Positions 53,483 through 61,154 of a stretch of 64,000 nt of DNA are shown one piece after another. The notes under the pieces were generated by a model. It was not told the DNA's origin, did not search any database, and was given only the letters and a program-made list of their open reading frames with translations. The first letter of the stretch is position 1, and every line of letters begins with the position of its first letter. Both the position numbers and the translations under genes were made by a program. This DNA comes from Subtercola sp. PAMC28395 (GTDB taxonomy: Bacteria; Actinomycetota; Actinomycetes; Actinomycetales; Microbacteriaceae): assembly GCF_018889995.1 (NCBI RefSeq), contig NZ_CP076547.1, positions 2,294,001-2,358,000 on the forward strand. The letters run 5' to 3'.

Positions 53483-54154
53483 TCATGGCCCACCCAGCCA
53501 GTGGTCGATCCGGTGATGATCCGGCGTGAACCCGTTGGCTACCCCCCACAACACGGCCTGCGTACGACTCGCGGCACCGATCTTGCGATAGATGCTCCGA
53601 ATGTACGACTTCACTGTGTTCGGGCTGAGATACGTCAGCGTGGCAACCTCGGCGTTGTTCTTCCCCTGTGTAATGAGGGCGAGAATCTCCGATTCCCTGT
53701 CGGTGAACCCCTCGTGCCGGCCGGGCCAGTCGAGACCGGGCGAACTCGTCGAACGCCCCGAGACCGGGCTCACCACAGTCGCACCGCCATGGACCGCTTC
53801 GAGCGCCGCCACAAGCTCGCGCGCCGGGAGCGCTTTGGAGAGATACCCGTGCACCCCCTGCTTCTGGGCGCTCTCGACGAAGTCAGGGTGGAAGTTCCAG
53901 GTGTAGACAACCACCTTCCGTGCCTTCACGTTCTTCACGAGTTCGCCGATTTCGTGGTGATCGGACTCTGGCTGGGCGAACGAGTCGTACAACACGATGT
54001 CCACGTTGTCGGAAAGGCGGGCATTGGCATCGATCTCCGCGACGACGACGCGATCGCGATAGTGGTCGAACATGTGAGCCAATCCGGTGAGCACGATGTC
54101 GTAGTCGTCGACGAGGGCCACTGTGAGAGGTCGTACCGCTGCCGAATCTGCCAT
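53483..54154 (-). CDS. NarL-type response regulator (orphan)
   Basis: About 223 residues. Receiver: VALVDDYDIVLTGLAHMF (Asp16, Asp17), phospho-Asp57 in IVLYDSFAQP, Thr85 and Lys107. LuxR HTH: HEGFTDRESEILALITQGKNNAEVATLTYLSPNTVKSYIRSIYRKIG. No kinase is adjacent. Start at 54154 (MADSAAVRP) is by homology; an upstream frame is open to 54193. The 16-bp palindrome at 54190 lies between it and glsB and may be its binding site. Confidence 0.9.
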   Translation of the reverse strand: MADSAAVRPLTVALVDDYDIVLTGLAHMFDHYRDRVVVAEIDANARLSDNVDIVLYDSFAQPESDHHEIGELVKNVKARKVVVYTWNFHPDFVESAQKQGVHGYLSKALPARELVAALEAVHGGATVVSPVSGRSTSSPGLDWPGRHEGFTDRESEILALITQGKNNAEVATLTYLSPNTVKSYIRSIYRKIGAASRTQAVLWGVANGFTPDHHRIDHWLGGP

Positions 54155-54189
54155 GATGCCGAAATTACACCATCGGTGGGGCCGCAATT

Positions 54190-54205
54190 CCACCCCTAGG
54201 GGTGG
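54190..54205. promoter_or_regulatory. Perfect 16-bp palindrome CCACCCCTAGGGGTGG
   Basis: Self-complementary with no gap, centred between the divergent regulator (start 54154) and glsB (start 54301) genes. The ACCCTAGGGT core recurs at 31106-31115. It fits the operator of a LuxR/NarL dimer; the adjacent regulator is the natural candidate. Confidence 0.6.
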
Positions 54206-54300
54206 TTCGCCCCTCCCCCTCCAACTGTTTTTCTAGACATACCGCACCATTCGATGCGGCATCACCGCACAGCTTCGTGCACCATCAAAGGACACTCTTC

Positions 54301-54579
54301 ATGATCGGTCTCATCATCAGCCTCATCGTCATCGGGCTCATCGCTGGCGCCATCGCGCGGCTCGTCATCCCTGGGCGACAGAACATCTCGATTCCGATGA
54401 CCATCCTCCTTGGCATCCTCGGATCGTTTGTCGGCGGGTTCCTCGGCTTTCTGATCTTCCAGCACGACCCGATGGATGGCTTCTTCCAGCCAGCCGGAAT
54501 CATCGGATCGATCATCGGCGCCATCATCGTGCTCTTCATCTGGACGCGATTCGCCGGCCGTAGTGCCGTGCGCCGCTGA
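54301..54579 (+). CDS. GlsB/YeaQ/YmgE-family stress membrane protein
   Basis: 92 residues with three hydrophobic segments (about 2-18, 33-53, 66-84), nearly all membrane. GLIAGAIARLVIPGRQNISIPMTILLGILGSFVGGFLGF is the family signature. Start ATG at 54301 follows AAAGGA. These proteins bind or place Asp23-type envelope proteins. Divergent from the orphan response regulator. Confidence 0.9.
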   Translation: MIGLIISLIVIGLIAGAIARLVIPGRQNISIPMTILLGILGSFVGGFLGFLIFQHDPMDGFFQPAGIIGSIIGAIIVLFIWTRFAGRSAVRR

Positions 54580-54611
54580 ACTTCGCGGGCGTAATGTCCT
54601 GCAGCCGAGGT

Positions 54612-54679
54612 ACGGGGTCCGCTAGATTGTGAGGCACATAATCGCTCGTGAGCATTCGCTCGTCGTAAGGGGACCCCGT
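54612..54679 (+). promoter_or_regulatory. Inverted repeat spanning the HdeD-like start region
   Basis: ACGGGGTCC (54612-54620) and GGACCCCGT (54671-54679) are perfect 9-bp arms 50 bases apart. The second arm covers AAGGGGA's last bases and the first two bases of the GTG start at 54678. If both arms are transcribed it could hide the ribosome site; a TAGATT at 54623 may instead be the -10, making it DNA-level. Confidence 0.35.
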
Positions 54680-55265
54680 GTCAACGCCATCAGGTAGCAC
54701 CACCACCTATTCCTTCCACACCGAAGACCTCACCGCGCAGGCTGTGACGTTCTACAAGATCGCTCTCTGGATCGGCGCGGTACTCTCGGTCGTCATCGGC
54801 ATCGTCGTGCTGATCTGGCCGCAGTCCACCCTCGAGGTCGTGGCGTTCTTCTTCGGGCTCTACTTCTTCATCGTGGGCCTGGTTCGGGTGGTCGTCGGTA
54901 TCGTCAACAAAGACCTGTCCACGGGCATCCGGGTGCTCAGCATCATTCTCGGGGTGTTCCTGCTGGTGGCCGGTGTCTTCGCCCTGAAGAACCCACTCGC
55001 CTCGCTGGTCGTTCTCGCGCTGCTGATCGGCATCTCGTGGATCACCGAGGGCATCATCGCCCTGACGCAGGTCGCGAACGACCGCTCCAAGGCGTTCGGC
55101 ATCGTGCTGGGCATCCTGTCGATCGTCGCCGGCATCATCTTCATCTTCGTGCCGATCTGGTCGCTCGCGGTGCTCACTGTCTTCGCGGCGTGGACGCTCA
55201 TCGTGCTGGGAGTCTTCCAGGCGATTTCGGCCATCACCCTGGGCAAGGCCGCCAAGGGCATCTAG
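54678..55265 (+). CDS. HdeD-like (DUF308) membrane protein
   Basis: 195 residues, six membrane helices in three DUF308 pairs: ALWIGAVLSVVIGIVVLIWP, TLEVVAFFFGLYFFIVGLVRVV, ISIILGVFLLVAGVFALKNP, LLIGISWITEGIIALTQV, IVLGILSIVAGIIFIFVPIWSLAVL, FAAWTLIVLGVFQAI. GTG start after AAGGGGA. HdeD in E. coli is an acid-stress protein; role here is not known. Follows glsB by 98 bp. Confidence 0.88.
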   Translation: MSTPSGSTTTYSFHTEDLTAQAVTFYKIALWIGAVLSVVIGIVVLIWPQSTLEVVAFFFGLYFFIVGLVRVVVGIVNKDLSTGIRVLSIILGVFLLVAGVFALKNPLASLVVLALLIGISWITEGIIALTQVANDRSKAFGIVLGILSIVAGIIFIFVPIWSLAVLTVFAAWTLIVLGVFQAISAITLGKAAKGI

Positions 55266-55300
55266 CAGGGTCGGTTCTTCCTACTCAGAACCTCATCTAG

Positions 55301-55348
55301 TGCGCGCAAACGGCCCTGAAATGGCTAGTTCAGGGCCGTTTGCGCGCA
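55301..55348. terminator. 20-bp perfect stem between converging genes
   Basis: 55301-55320 pairs perfectly with 55329-55348 around an 8-base loop. It lies between HdeD-like (plus) and Nudix (minus, stop 55355) genes and can end transcription from both sides. No T-run. Confidence 0.75.
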
Positions 55349-55354
55349 CCCAGT

Positions 55355-55810
55355 TCAGCGGTCGCCGAGCTGGGCATGGATGATCGAGACGAGGTTGTCG
55401 GGTTCGAACAGTTCGCCCGACTCCTCGATCTCCCCCACGCCCCACCACCGGCTCGCCTCCATGTCGACGTTCTCCTCCGGCGTCCAGTTCGCATCGGACA
55501 CGGTGAATCGTTCCGTTCGAAGCGTGAACCACTCTTCGTAGTTGGTCTTGAAGACGCCGGGCGCACGCTCGTCGCTGAATTCGCGAGCGAGGATGGGTGA
55601 GCCAAGGTCGTGCACCGCGACTTGGAGCCCGGTCTCCTCGAAGAGCTCGCGTACGGCTGCTTCGAGGTGCGACTCCCCCGGCTCCACGTGGCCACCGGGT
55701 GTCACCCAGCGGGTGGGGTTGGTGGAGACAGGAGCTTTCGTCAGAAAGAGCAGCACCCGGTCATCCTGGTCGAACAGGAGGACCCGGGACTTGGTGAAGT
55801 CGTACGTCAT
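55355..55810 (-). CDS. Nudix hydrolase
   Basis: 151 residues. Complete Nudix box, Gly40 to Leu62 (G-x5-E-x7-RE-x2-EE-x-G-x, with PGGHVEPGESHLEA and RELFEETGL). Cleaves a nucleoside diphosphate linked to some moiety; substrate unknown. The WVTPGGHV run and the loose N-terminus are common in small actinobacterial Nudix proteins. Confidence 0.92.
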   Translation of the reverse strand: MTYDFTKSRVLLFDQDDRVLLFLTKAPVSTNPTRWVTPGGHVEPGESHLEAAVRELFEETGLQVAVHDLGSPILAREFSDERAPGVFKTNYEEWFTLRTERFTVSDANWTPEENVDMEASRWWGVGEIEESGELFEPDNLVSIIHAQLGDR

Positions 55811-55885
55811 CGAAGCTCTCCAAGCGGGATCGCCGAATGGCAGAGAACCTGAAGCCTGAGCTCGAGCAACGACTCCCCCACGGTG

Positions 55886-56656
55886 TCAGGCCGTTTCGGG
55901 GGTGAAACCGCTCACGTCGCCGACGTAGCGCGTGTGATCGGCCGGGATCGGCTCGACGGCGGCCGCGGCAACCTCGGCGGCGAATTCGGCGACGTTGTAG
56001 AGCCTGCCCGCCGACTCCTTGCGGGCGCTGATCGCACCCGGGTTCGCCCTCTCGAGCAGTGTTGCCGTGATGGTGCCCTCGATCATGTCGCCTGAAACGG
56101 TGACGAAGGTGACTCCTGCTTCGTCGAGCTGCGGAATCATCGCGCGAAGAGCGTCTTCGCCTGCTCGCTTGCTGAGAGCGACCGGCTCATACTCCGGCAT
56201 GGTCTCGGTCGTTCGGATGAAGTGTGCCTGGTGGCTGGTGACGAAAACGACGCGTGCGCCCGGCTGCATCAGCGGAAGGGCGGCAGTGAGCAGATCGACC
56301 TGCGCGTCGCGGTTCAGTGTGAGCGCGTAGTCGGCAGCCATACCGCTCTCCATGCCTCCCGAAGCATTGAGAACGAGAATGTCGAGGCCGCCGAACGCTT
56401 CCCGTACGGCTTCGAACATCTTCGCGACCGAGCCTGCATCGGTCAGGTCGGCACCGATGGTGATCGCCGTCGCTCCACCCGCCGTGAGCTTGTCGGCGAG
56501 TTTCACCGCGCGCGCCTCCTTGTTACGGAAGTTGATCACAACGCTCGCACCCGCTTCGGCGAAGTAGGCGACCGTGTCGGCGCCGACGCCTCGCGACGAG
56601 CCAGTGACCAGAACACGTCTTCCGGCGAGTGAGCCGGGGGCGAGGGGGTTTGACAC
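55886..56656 (-). CDS. SDR-family protein without the catalytic tyrosine
   Basis: About 256 residues, GTG start preceded by AAGGAG. Rossmann motif VTGSSRGVGADTVAYF (TGxxxGxG) and LDILVLNASGG (NAG-like) are normal. The catalytic Y-x3-K is replaced by VALSK: the segment reads MPEYEPVALSKRAGED, so Val sits at the Tyr position and Lys is kept. The codons at this site (GTC-GCT-CTC-AGC-AAG) are clear. The enzyme may be inactive as a normal SDR or use the neighbouring Tyr. Cofactor NAD(P) inferred. Confidence 0.85.
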   Translation of the reverse strand: MSNPLAPGSLAGRRVLVTGSSRGVGADTVAYFAEAGASVVINFRNKEARAVKLADKLTAGGATAITIGADLTDAGSVAKMFEAVREAFGGLDILVLNASGGMESGMAADYALTLNRDAQVDLLTAALPLMQPGARVVFVTSHQAHFIRTTETMPEYEPVALSKRAGEDALRAMIPQLDEAGVTFVTVSGDMIEGTITATLLERANPGAISARKESAGRLYNVAEFAAEVAAAAVEPIPADHTRYVGDVSGFTPETA

Positions 56657-56776
56657 GGGTGTTCTCCTTCTGGGTCTGTACCGCAAAGAGACTACCAAGG
56701 CATCGGCTGTGACTTTCGTCGGGCTCTGGATACTCCTGATAGTTTCGTAGAAGGAACACCGGTGAAGGAGTACCTC

Positions 56777-57283
56777 ATGACTGAATTCCTTGCGTCGTAT
56801 GCGTGGCTCATCTGGCTCGCGCTCATTCTGGTCTTTCTCGTCATCGAGACCCTCAGTCTCGACCTCATCTTTCTCATGCTGGCGATCGGCAGCCTGGGCG
56901 GGGTGATCGCTCACTTCGCCGGTGTGCCGTTCCTCGTACAGATTCCGATCGTCGGCGCAATCGCACTGCTGTTGATCTTCACTCTCCGGCCTCCCCTGCT
57001 GATACGGCTCCGGCGCGGCAGTGACCCGACAAAGAGCAACGTCGAGGCGCTGCTCGGGCTCGAGGGCCGCGTCGTCTCCCCCGTCACCACCACCACCGGC
57101 AGCGTCAAACTCAGTAACGGTGAGACGTGGACAGCTCGGGTGTTCCCCAGCGCACTGGAGCAGAAACTGCTGCCGGGCGAGCCCATCTTCGTGAAGGCAA
57201 TCGAAGGGGCCACTGCGCTGGTCGAACCAGAACCGGCTCCACCCGCCGCAGGCTCTCTTCCGTCAGAAAGGCACACATCATGA
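56777..57283 (+). CDS. NfeD family membrane protein
   Basis: About 168 residues. Two membrane segments (WLIWLALILVFLVIETLSLDLIFLMLAIGSLGG; VQIPIVGAIALLLIF) then a C-terminal OB-fold domain (LEGRVVSPVTTTTGSVKLSNGETWTARVFP). Start at 56777 is set by AAGGAG 6 nt upstream; GTG at 56762 is less likely. It overlaps the SPFH gene by 4 bp. NfeD acts with SPFH proteins in membrane quality control. Confidence 0.92.
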   Translation: MTEFLASYAWLIWLALILVFLVIETLSLDLIFLMLAIGSLGGVIAHFAGVPFLVQIPIVGAIALLLIFTLRPPLLIRLRRGSDPTKSNVEALLGLEGRVVSPVTTTTGSVKLSNGETWTARVFPSALEQKLLPGEPIFVKAIEGATALVEPEPAPPAAGSLPSERHTS

Positions 57284-58194
57284 CCGACACCGCCATAGGC
57301 CAGATCGTCGCCCTGGTGATCGTGCTGGTGATCGTGATCTTCGTGATCGTGATCCTGGCAAAGGCCATCCGCATCATTCCCCAGGCGAGCGCCGGGGTCG
57401 TCGAGAGGCTCGGCAAGTACCACAAGACGCTGATGCCCGGGCTGAATCTCCTCGTGCCCTTCATCGACAGGCTGCGCCCGCTCCTCGACCTGCGCGAACA
57501 GGTCGTCTCATTCCCCCCGCAGCCCGTCATCACCGAAGACAACCTGGTCGTCTCGATCGACACGGTCGTGTTCTTCCAGGTGACGGATGCCCGGGCAGCC
57601 ACCTACGAGATCGCAAACTACCTCGGGGCGGTCGAACAGCTTGCCACCACGACGCTTCGAAATGTCGTCGGCGGGCTCAATCTCGAACAGGCTCTCACCA
57701 GCCGCGATGAGATCAACAGCAAGCTGCGCATCGTGCTCGATGAAGCCACCGGTAAGTGGGGAATCCGCGTCGGCAGGGTCGAGCTCAAGGCGATCGACCC
57801 TCCCGCATCGATCCAGGATTCGATGGAGAAGCAGATGCGCGCAGAACGTGAGCGTCGCGCCGTCATCCTCACCGCCGAGGGCACGAAGCAATCAGCCATT
57901 CTGCAGGCTGAGGGTCACCGCCAGTCGGCCATCCTGTCTGCGGAGGGTGACGCCAAGGCCCAGGTCCTGCGCGCACAGGGCGAAGCTGAGGCGATCACGA
58001 CTGTCTTCGAGGCCATCCACCGCGGCGACCCCGACCCCAAGCTCCTCGCCTACCAGTACCTGCAGACGCTCCCGAAGATTGCTGAGGGTAGTGCGAACAA
58101 GCTCTGGGTCATTCCGAGCGAGTTGACAGAGGCGCTCAAGGGAATCGGAACGGCATTCGGTGACCGTGGCGCCCCGAAGAAGCCGGCGGAATAG
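57280..58194 (+). CDS. SPFH/band-7 (stomatin-like) membrane protein
   Basis: 304 residues. N-terminal membrane segment 5-30 (IGQIVALVIVLVIVIFVIVILA), SPFH domain (IIPQASAGVVERLGKYHKTLMPGLNLLVPF ... RIVLDEATGKWGIRVGRVELKAI), then a coiled coil rich in Glu, Ala, Arg and Lys (RAERERRAVILTAEGTKQSAIL ... AEGDAKAQVLRAQGEAEAI). It starts inside the NfeD stop (ATGA). Paired with NfeD it forms a raft-like membrane-stress complex in many bacteria. Confidence 0.94.
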   Translation: MTDTAIGQIVALVIVLVIVIFVIVILAKAIRIIPQASAGVVERLGKYHKTLMPGLNLLVPFIDRLRPLLDLREQVVSFPPQPVITEDNLVVSIDTVVFFQVTDARAATYEIANYLGAVEQLATTTLRNVVGGLNLEQALTSRDEINSKLRIVLDEATGKWGIRVGRVELKAIDPPASIQDSMEKQMRAERERRAVILTAEGTKQSAILQAEGHRQSAILSAEGDAKAQVLRAQGEAEAITTVFEAIHRGDPDPKLLAYQYLQTLPKIAEGSANKLWVIPSELTEALKGIGTAFGDRGAPKKPAE

Positions 58195-58954
58195 GCAGCA
58201 GGGAGCGTACTTCGCTCCCCCGCTCCCGCGTGTCCTGGCTCACCGTGGCCTCGCTCTCGATCAACCGGAGAACACCCTGTCGGCCTTCCGCGCGGCGGTG
58301 GATGCTGGTGCCACCTATGTCGAACTCGACGTGCACGCTTCCCGGGACGGCGAGGCCATCGTCGCCCACGATCCGACCCTGACACGCCTGCTGGGCCGTG
58401 GCGACCACATCGCAGGTTTGAGCGTTGCGTACCTCCGGTCGCTCGACCTTGGCGACGGTGCCGGCTTCCAGACCCTCGGCGACGTGCTCGAAGCGCTACC
58501 CCAGACGCGATTCAACATCGACATCAAGGCTGTGGCGGCAGTCGGTCCCACCGTGCTCGCAGTGCGGGCGGCGGGCGCAGCCGACAGAGTGCTGATCACG
58601 TCGTTCTCTGAGAAGCGGCGGCGCGCTGTTGTGAGGCAGCTCCCGGGCGTGGCGACCTCGGCATCGGCCCGAGGCTTCGTGCTGGCGCTGCTCGCCAGCA
58701 AGGTGGGGCTGACAGGCGTGGTGCGGTACGTACTGCGTGACGTCGACGCCGTTCAGGTGCCAGAACGCGCTCTCGGCTTGCGGGTGACGACGCCACGAGT
58801 GCTGGCGAGCATCCACGCCGCCGGTGTCGAGATGCACGTGTGGACGATCAACGACCCGCGGGTCATGCGTGAGCTCCTCCAGCTCGGCGTCGACGGCCTC
58901 GTCACAGACCGGGCCGACCTCGGGCTCGATGTCGCTGCAGGTCTGGCACAATAA
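58160..58954 (+). CDS. Glycerophosphodiester phosphodiesterase
   Basis: 264 residues, GTG start overlapping SPFH by 35 bp. Splits glycerophosphodiesters to glycerol-3-phosphate and alcohol. Signature HRGLALDQPENTLSAFRAAVDAGATYVELDVHASRDGEAIVAHDPTLTR holds catalytic His, Glu-x-Asp and His; FNIDIKAV follows; closing VWTINDPRVMRELLQLGVDGLVTDRAD. Cytoplasmic. Confidence 0.93.
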   Translation: MTVAPRRSRRNRQQGAYFAPPLPRVLAHRGLALDQPENTLSAFRAAVDAGATYVELDVHASRDGEAIVAHDPTLTRLLGRGDHIAGLSVAYLRSLDLGDGAGFQTLGDVLEALPQTRFNIDIKAVAAVGPTVLAVRAAGAADRVLITSFSEKRRRAVVRQLPGVATSASARGFVLALLASKVGLTGVVRYVLRDVDAVQVPERALGLRVTTPRVLASIHAAGVEMHVWTINDPRVMRELLQLGVDGLVTDRADLGLDVAAGLAQ

Positions 58955-58986
58955 GTCAACCCTCTGGCGCGGGTACCCCCCATTCT

Positions 58987-59011
58987 GGGAGTGTTCTGGC
59001 AATAGTTAGTT
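58987..59011 (+). promoter_or_regulatory. Possible sigma-R/H-type promoter of rbpA
   Basis: GGGAGT (58987-58992), 16 bp, then GTT (59009-59011) resembles the GGGAAT-N16-18-GTT sites that sigma-R (SigH) uses. rbpA is a sigma-R target in Streptomyces. A weak match; a housekeeping promoter is the alternative. Confidence 0.25.
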
Positions 59012-59076
59012 TCGCGAATGAATCTTTCAGCTGAGGGGTTTATACAGGGGTAAGCGAAGCGGGAGGAAACCACACA

Positions 59077-59442
59077 ATGGCAGATCGCAGCTTGCGCGGA
59101 ATGAGACTCGGGGGCCAAAGCCTCCAGAGTGAAGAGGGAGTCGTTTTCTCTCCGCGCCAGACACACACATATCTTTGCAGCACGTGCGGTAAAGACACGG
59201 AGATGGTGTTCTCGGCAGATGCCGAAGCGCCTGAGACCTGGGAATGCAAATTCTGCAGCAATGAGGCCATCTTGATGGTCGGTTCTGAGCCGGTCGTTCT
59301 CGACCGCGCCGAGGCCAAAGTTCCTCGGTCCCACTGGGACATGTTGCTCGAGCGTCGCACACGTGACGAACTCGAAGAGCTCCTGCAGGAGCGCCTCGAC
59401 TACCTTAGGGCACGTCGTGGCCAGCAGAAGATCGGTGCCTGA
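59077..59442 (+). CDS. rbpA: RNA polymerase-binding protein RbpA
   Basis: 121-residue actinobacterial transcription factor that binds the principal sigma factor and RNA polymerase and stabilises open complexes. Zinc ribbon with Cys34, Cys37, Cys57 and Cys60 (CSTCGKD...CKFC). N-terminal tail, then core, basic linker and sigma-interaction helix (ERRTRDELEELLQERLDYLRARR). GGGAGGAAA lies 7-8 nt upstream of the ATG. It confirms an actinobacterial host. Confidence 0.97.
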   Translation: MADRSLRGMRLGGQSLQSEEGVVFSPRQTHTYLCSTCGKDTEMVFSADAEAPETWECKFCSNEAILMVGSEPVVLDRAEAKVPRSHWDMLLERRTRDELEELLQERLDYLRARRGQQKIGA

Positions 59443-59469
59443 GCACAGCTCAGCCACTCACTACGACTC

Positions 59470-59507
59470 ACGCGCCCTGCGCGGTTCTTCGAACCGGCTG
59501 GGCGCGT
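59470..59507. terminator. Hairpin between rbpA and lnt
   Basis: ACGCGCCC (59470-59477) pairs with GGGCGCGT (59500-59507), enclosing CGGTTC/GAACCG (59482-59487, 59491-59496). Converging genes end on each side (59442, 59514). Fits a bidirectional terminator. Confidence 0.7.
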
Positions 59508-59513
59508 CTGTCG

Positions 59514-61145
59514 TTAACGCTTTGTCTGCCGGCGGTTTCGGGCGGCCGCGACGATCGCCAGGGCGAGGCCGGCGAGCCCCAGACCTCCCACGAGCAGTTC
59601 GATGCCCCTGCCGAACAGGCTTGCCGGCGTCAGGGTGTTCGACAGCGGCACATCCTCGATCATGGCTCCGGGCGTATAGGGTGCCAGCGCCGCAATCGTC
59701 GAACCGTCGGGTGCGATGATCGCGCTGTGACCGACGGTGGAGATGTTCACCACGCTGCGGCCCGTTTCGATCGCACGGAGGCGCGCGATCGCGAGTTGCT
59801 GGAGGTTCTCGTCGGTCTGGCCGAAGTCCGCATTGTTCGTCTGGGCCAGAATCACCTGCGCGCCATCACCCACCATCGCTCGCACAGCCGAGTCGTCGGT
59901 GATGTCGAAGCAGATCGAGATGCCGGCGATCACGCCGCCCACGTTCATGACGGTGTCGGTCGTACCCACTTGGTAGTCCCGCGTCACCATGTCCACGAGG
60001 TCGGGCGCCAGGGCGTGGAAGAGGGGTCTGGCCGGCATGTACTCGGCAAACGGAACAGGGTGTCGCTTGTCGTAGAAATCGGCGACCCCTCCGTTCTCCC
60101 ACAGCAGCGAGGTGTTGTAGTACTTGCCATCCCGTTCGGCAATTGTGCCCACGACGAGTGGGGCGTTGACGAAGTTGCTGATGAAGTCCAGGTCCTGTGC
60201 GGCCACGGGCGAGGCTTCCGGGTCGACGTCAGAAGCATTCTCCGGCCAGACCACCATGTCGACAGGGTTGTCGCGCAACTGCCTCTCGAGCGTCAGCGTC
60301 TCGGTGATGTGGGCGTTGAGGTTGTCGCCAGCCTGCACCCGGTCGAGCAGACCGGATTTCGTGTTTCCCTGAACGGCGGCAATGCGGGTCGTGCCCTGGG
60401 TCGGCGCAGGCCATGCCGGAATGACCAGAAGTGCAGCAGCGGCCGCAACCGCGAGCGTGATGCGTGCAAGCGGCCGAACGCCGCTCTCCCGACCGAGCTG
60501 GATGACGAACGCCACGAACCACACCAGGAGGAAACTGAGGCCAGAGACCCCGACGTAGGCGACCAGGTGCGCGAATGGCCCGGTCGACTGTGAGAACGCG
60601 ACTCTCCCCCAGCTGAAGCCGCCTTCGGGTGCGACGGCGGTGATGGCCTCACGGGCCGTCCAGAGGCCGGAGATGACGACGGGAACCATGCCGAGCCGGC
60701 CGAGCCGTGTCGGCCACACCATGCCTGCGTATCGGTAGACCAGCGCGATGAGCACTGCGCCGAATGCGAAGAAGATCGACTCGAGGATCGCCAGCGCGAG
60801 CCAGGGCACCGGCCCCAGGTACAGCGTCAGCCACGAGATGTGGGTACACCAGAACGTCAGACCGCCGATCAGCCCCACCAGCAGGGCGCTGTTCCAGCGA
60901 CGGCCGACCAGGCTCAGCAGGATGAGGCCGGCACCCAGCAGGGTGAGTGGCCATACGTCTGAGCTCGGGAACCCGGTCATCAGGGCGATTCCGCCGGCAA
61001 CGGCAGTCAGGCACGCGAGCCAGAGTGGGAGAAGCGGCTCGGCGACGGCGCTTGTTCGCTCAGGCGACGGCGACCTGCGCTGCCGCAACGACGCAGAGGA
61101 ACGGATGCCCGGCTGAACCGCGCGGTCATGGGGTGGTGCGGTCAT
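59514..61145 (-). CDS. lnt: Apolipoprotein N-acyltransferase
   Basis: Adds the third acyl chain to lipoproteins at the membrane; 543 residues with about 7-8 membrane helices. Nitrilase-like catalytic triad: Glu in VVWPENASDVD, Lys in YDKRHPVPFAEYMP, Cys in GISICFDITDDS. Starts 9 bp after the helY stop. Lnt in Actinomycetota is known from mycobacteria (Ppm1 fusion) and Streptomyces; here the Ppm1-like glycosyltransferase domain is absent. Confidence 0.94.
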   Translation of the reverse strand: MTAPPHDRAVQPGIRSSASLRQRRSPSPERTSAVAEPLLPLWLACLTAVAGGIALMTGFPSSDVWPLTLLGAGLILLSLVGRRWNSALLVGLIGGLTFWCTHISWLTLYLGPVPWLALAILESIFFAFGAVLIALVYRYAGMVWPTRLGRLGMVPVVISGLWTAREAITAVAPEGGFSWGRVAFSQSTGPFAHLVAYVGVSGLSFLLVWFVAFVIQLGRESGVRPLARITLAVAAAAALLVIPAWPAPTQGTTRIAAVQGNTKSGLLDRVQAGDNLNAHITETLTLERQLRDNPVDMVVWPENASDVDPEASPVAAQDLDFISNFVNAPLVVGTIAERDGKYYNTSLLWENGGVADFYDKRHPVPFAEYMPARPLFHALAPDLVDMVTRDYQVGTTDTVMNVGGVIAGISICFDITDDSAVRAMVGDGAQVILAQTNNADFGQTDENLQQLAIARLRAIETGRSVVNISTVGHSAIIAPDGSTIAALAPYTPGAMIEDVPLSNTLTPASLFGRGIELLVGGLGLAGLALAIVAAARNRRQTKR

Positions 61146-61154
61146 CCATTCGCC

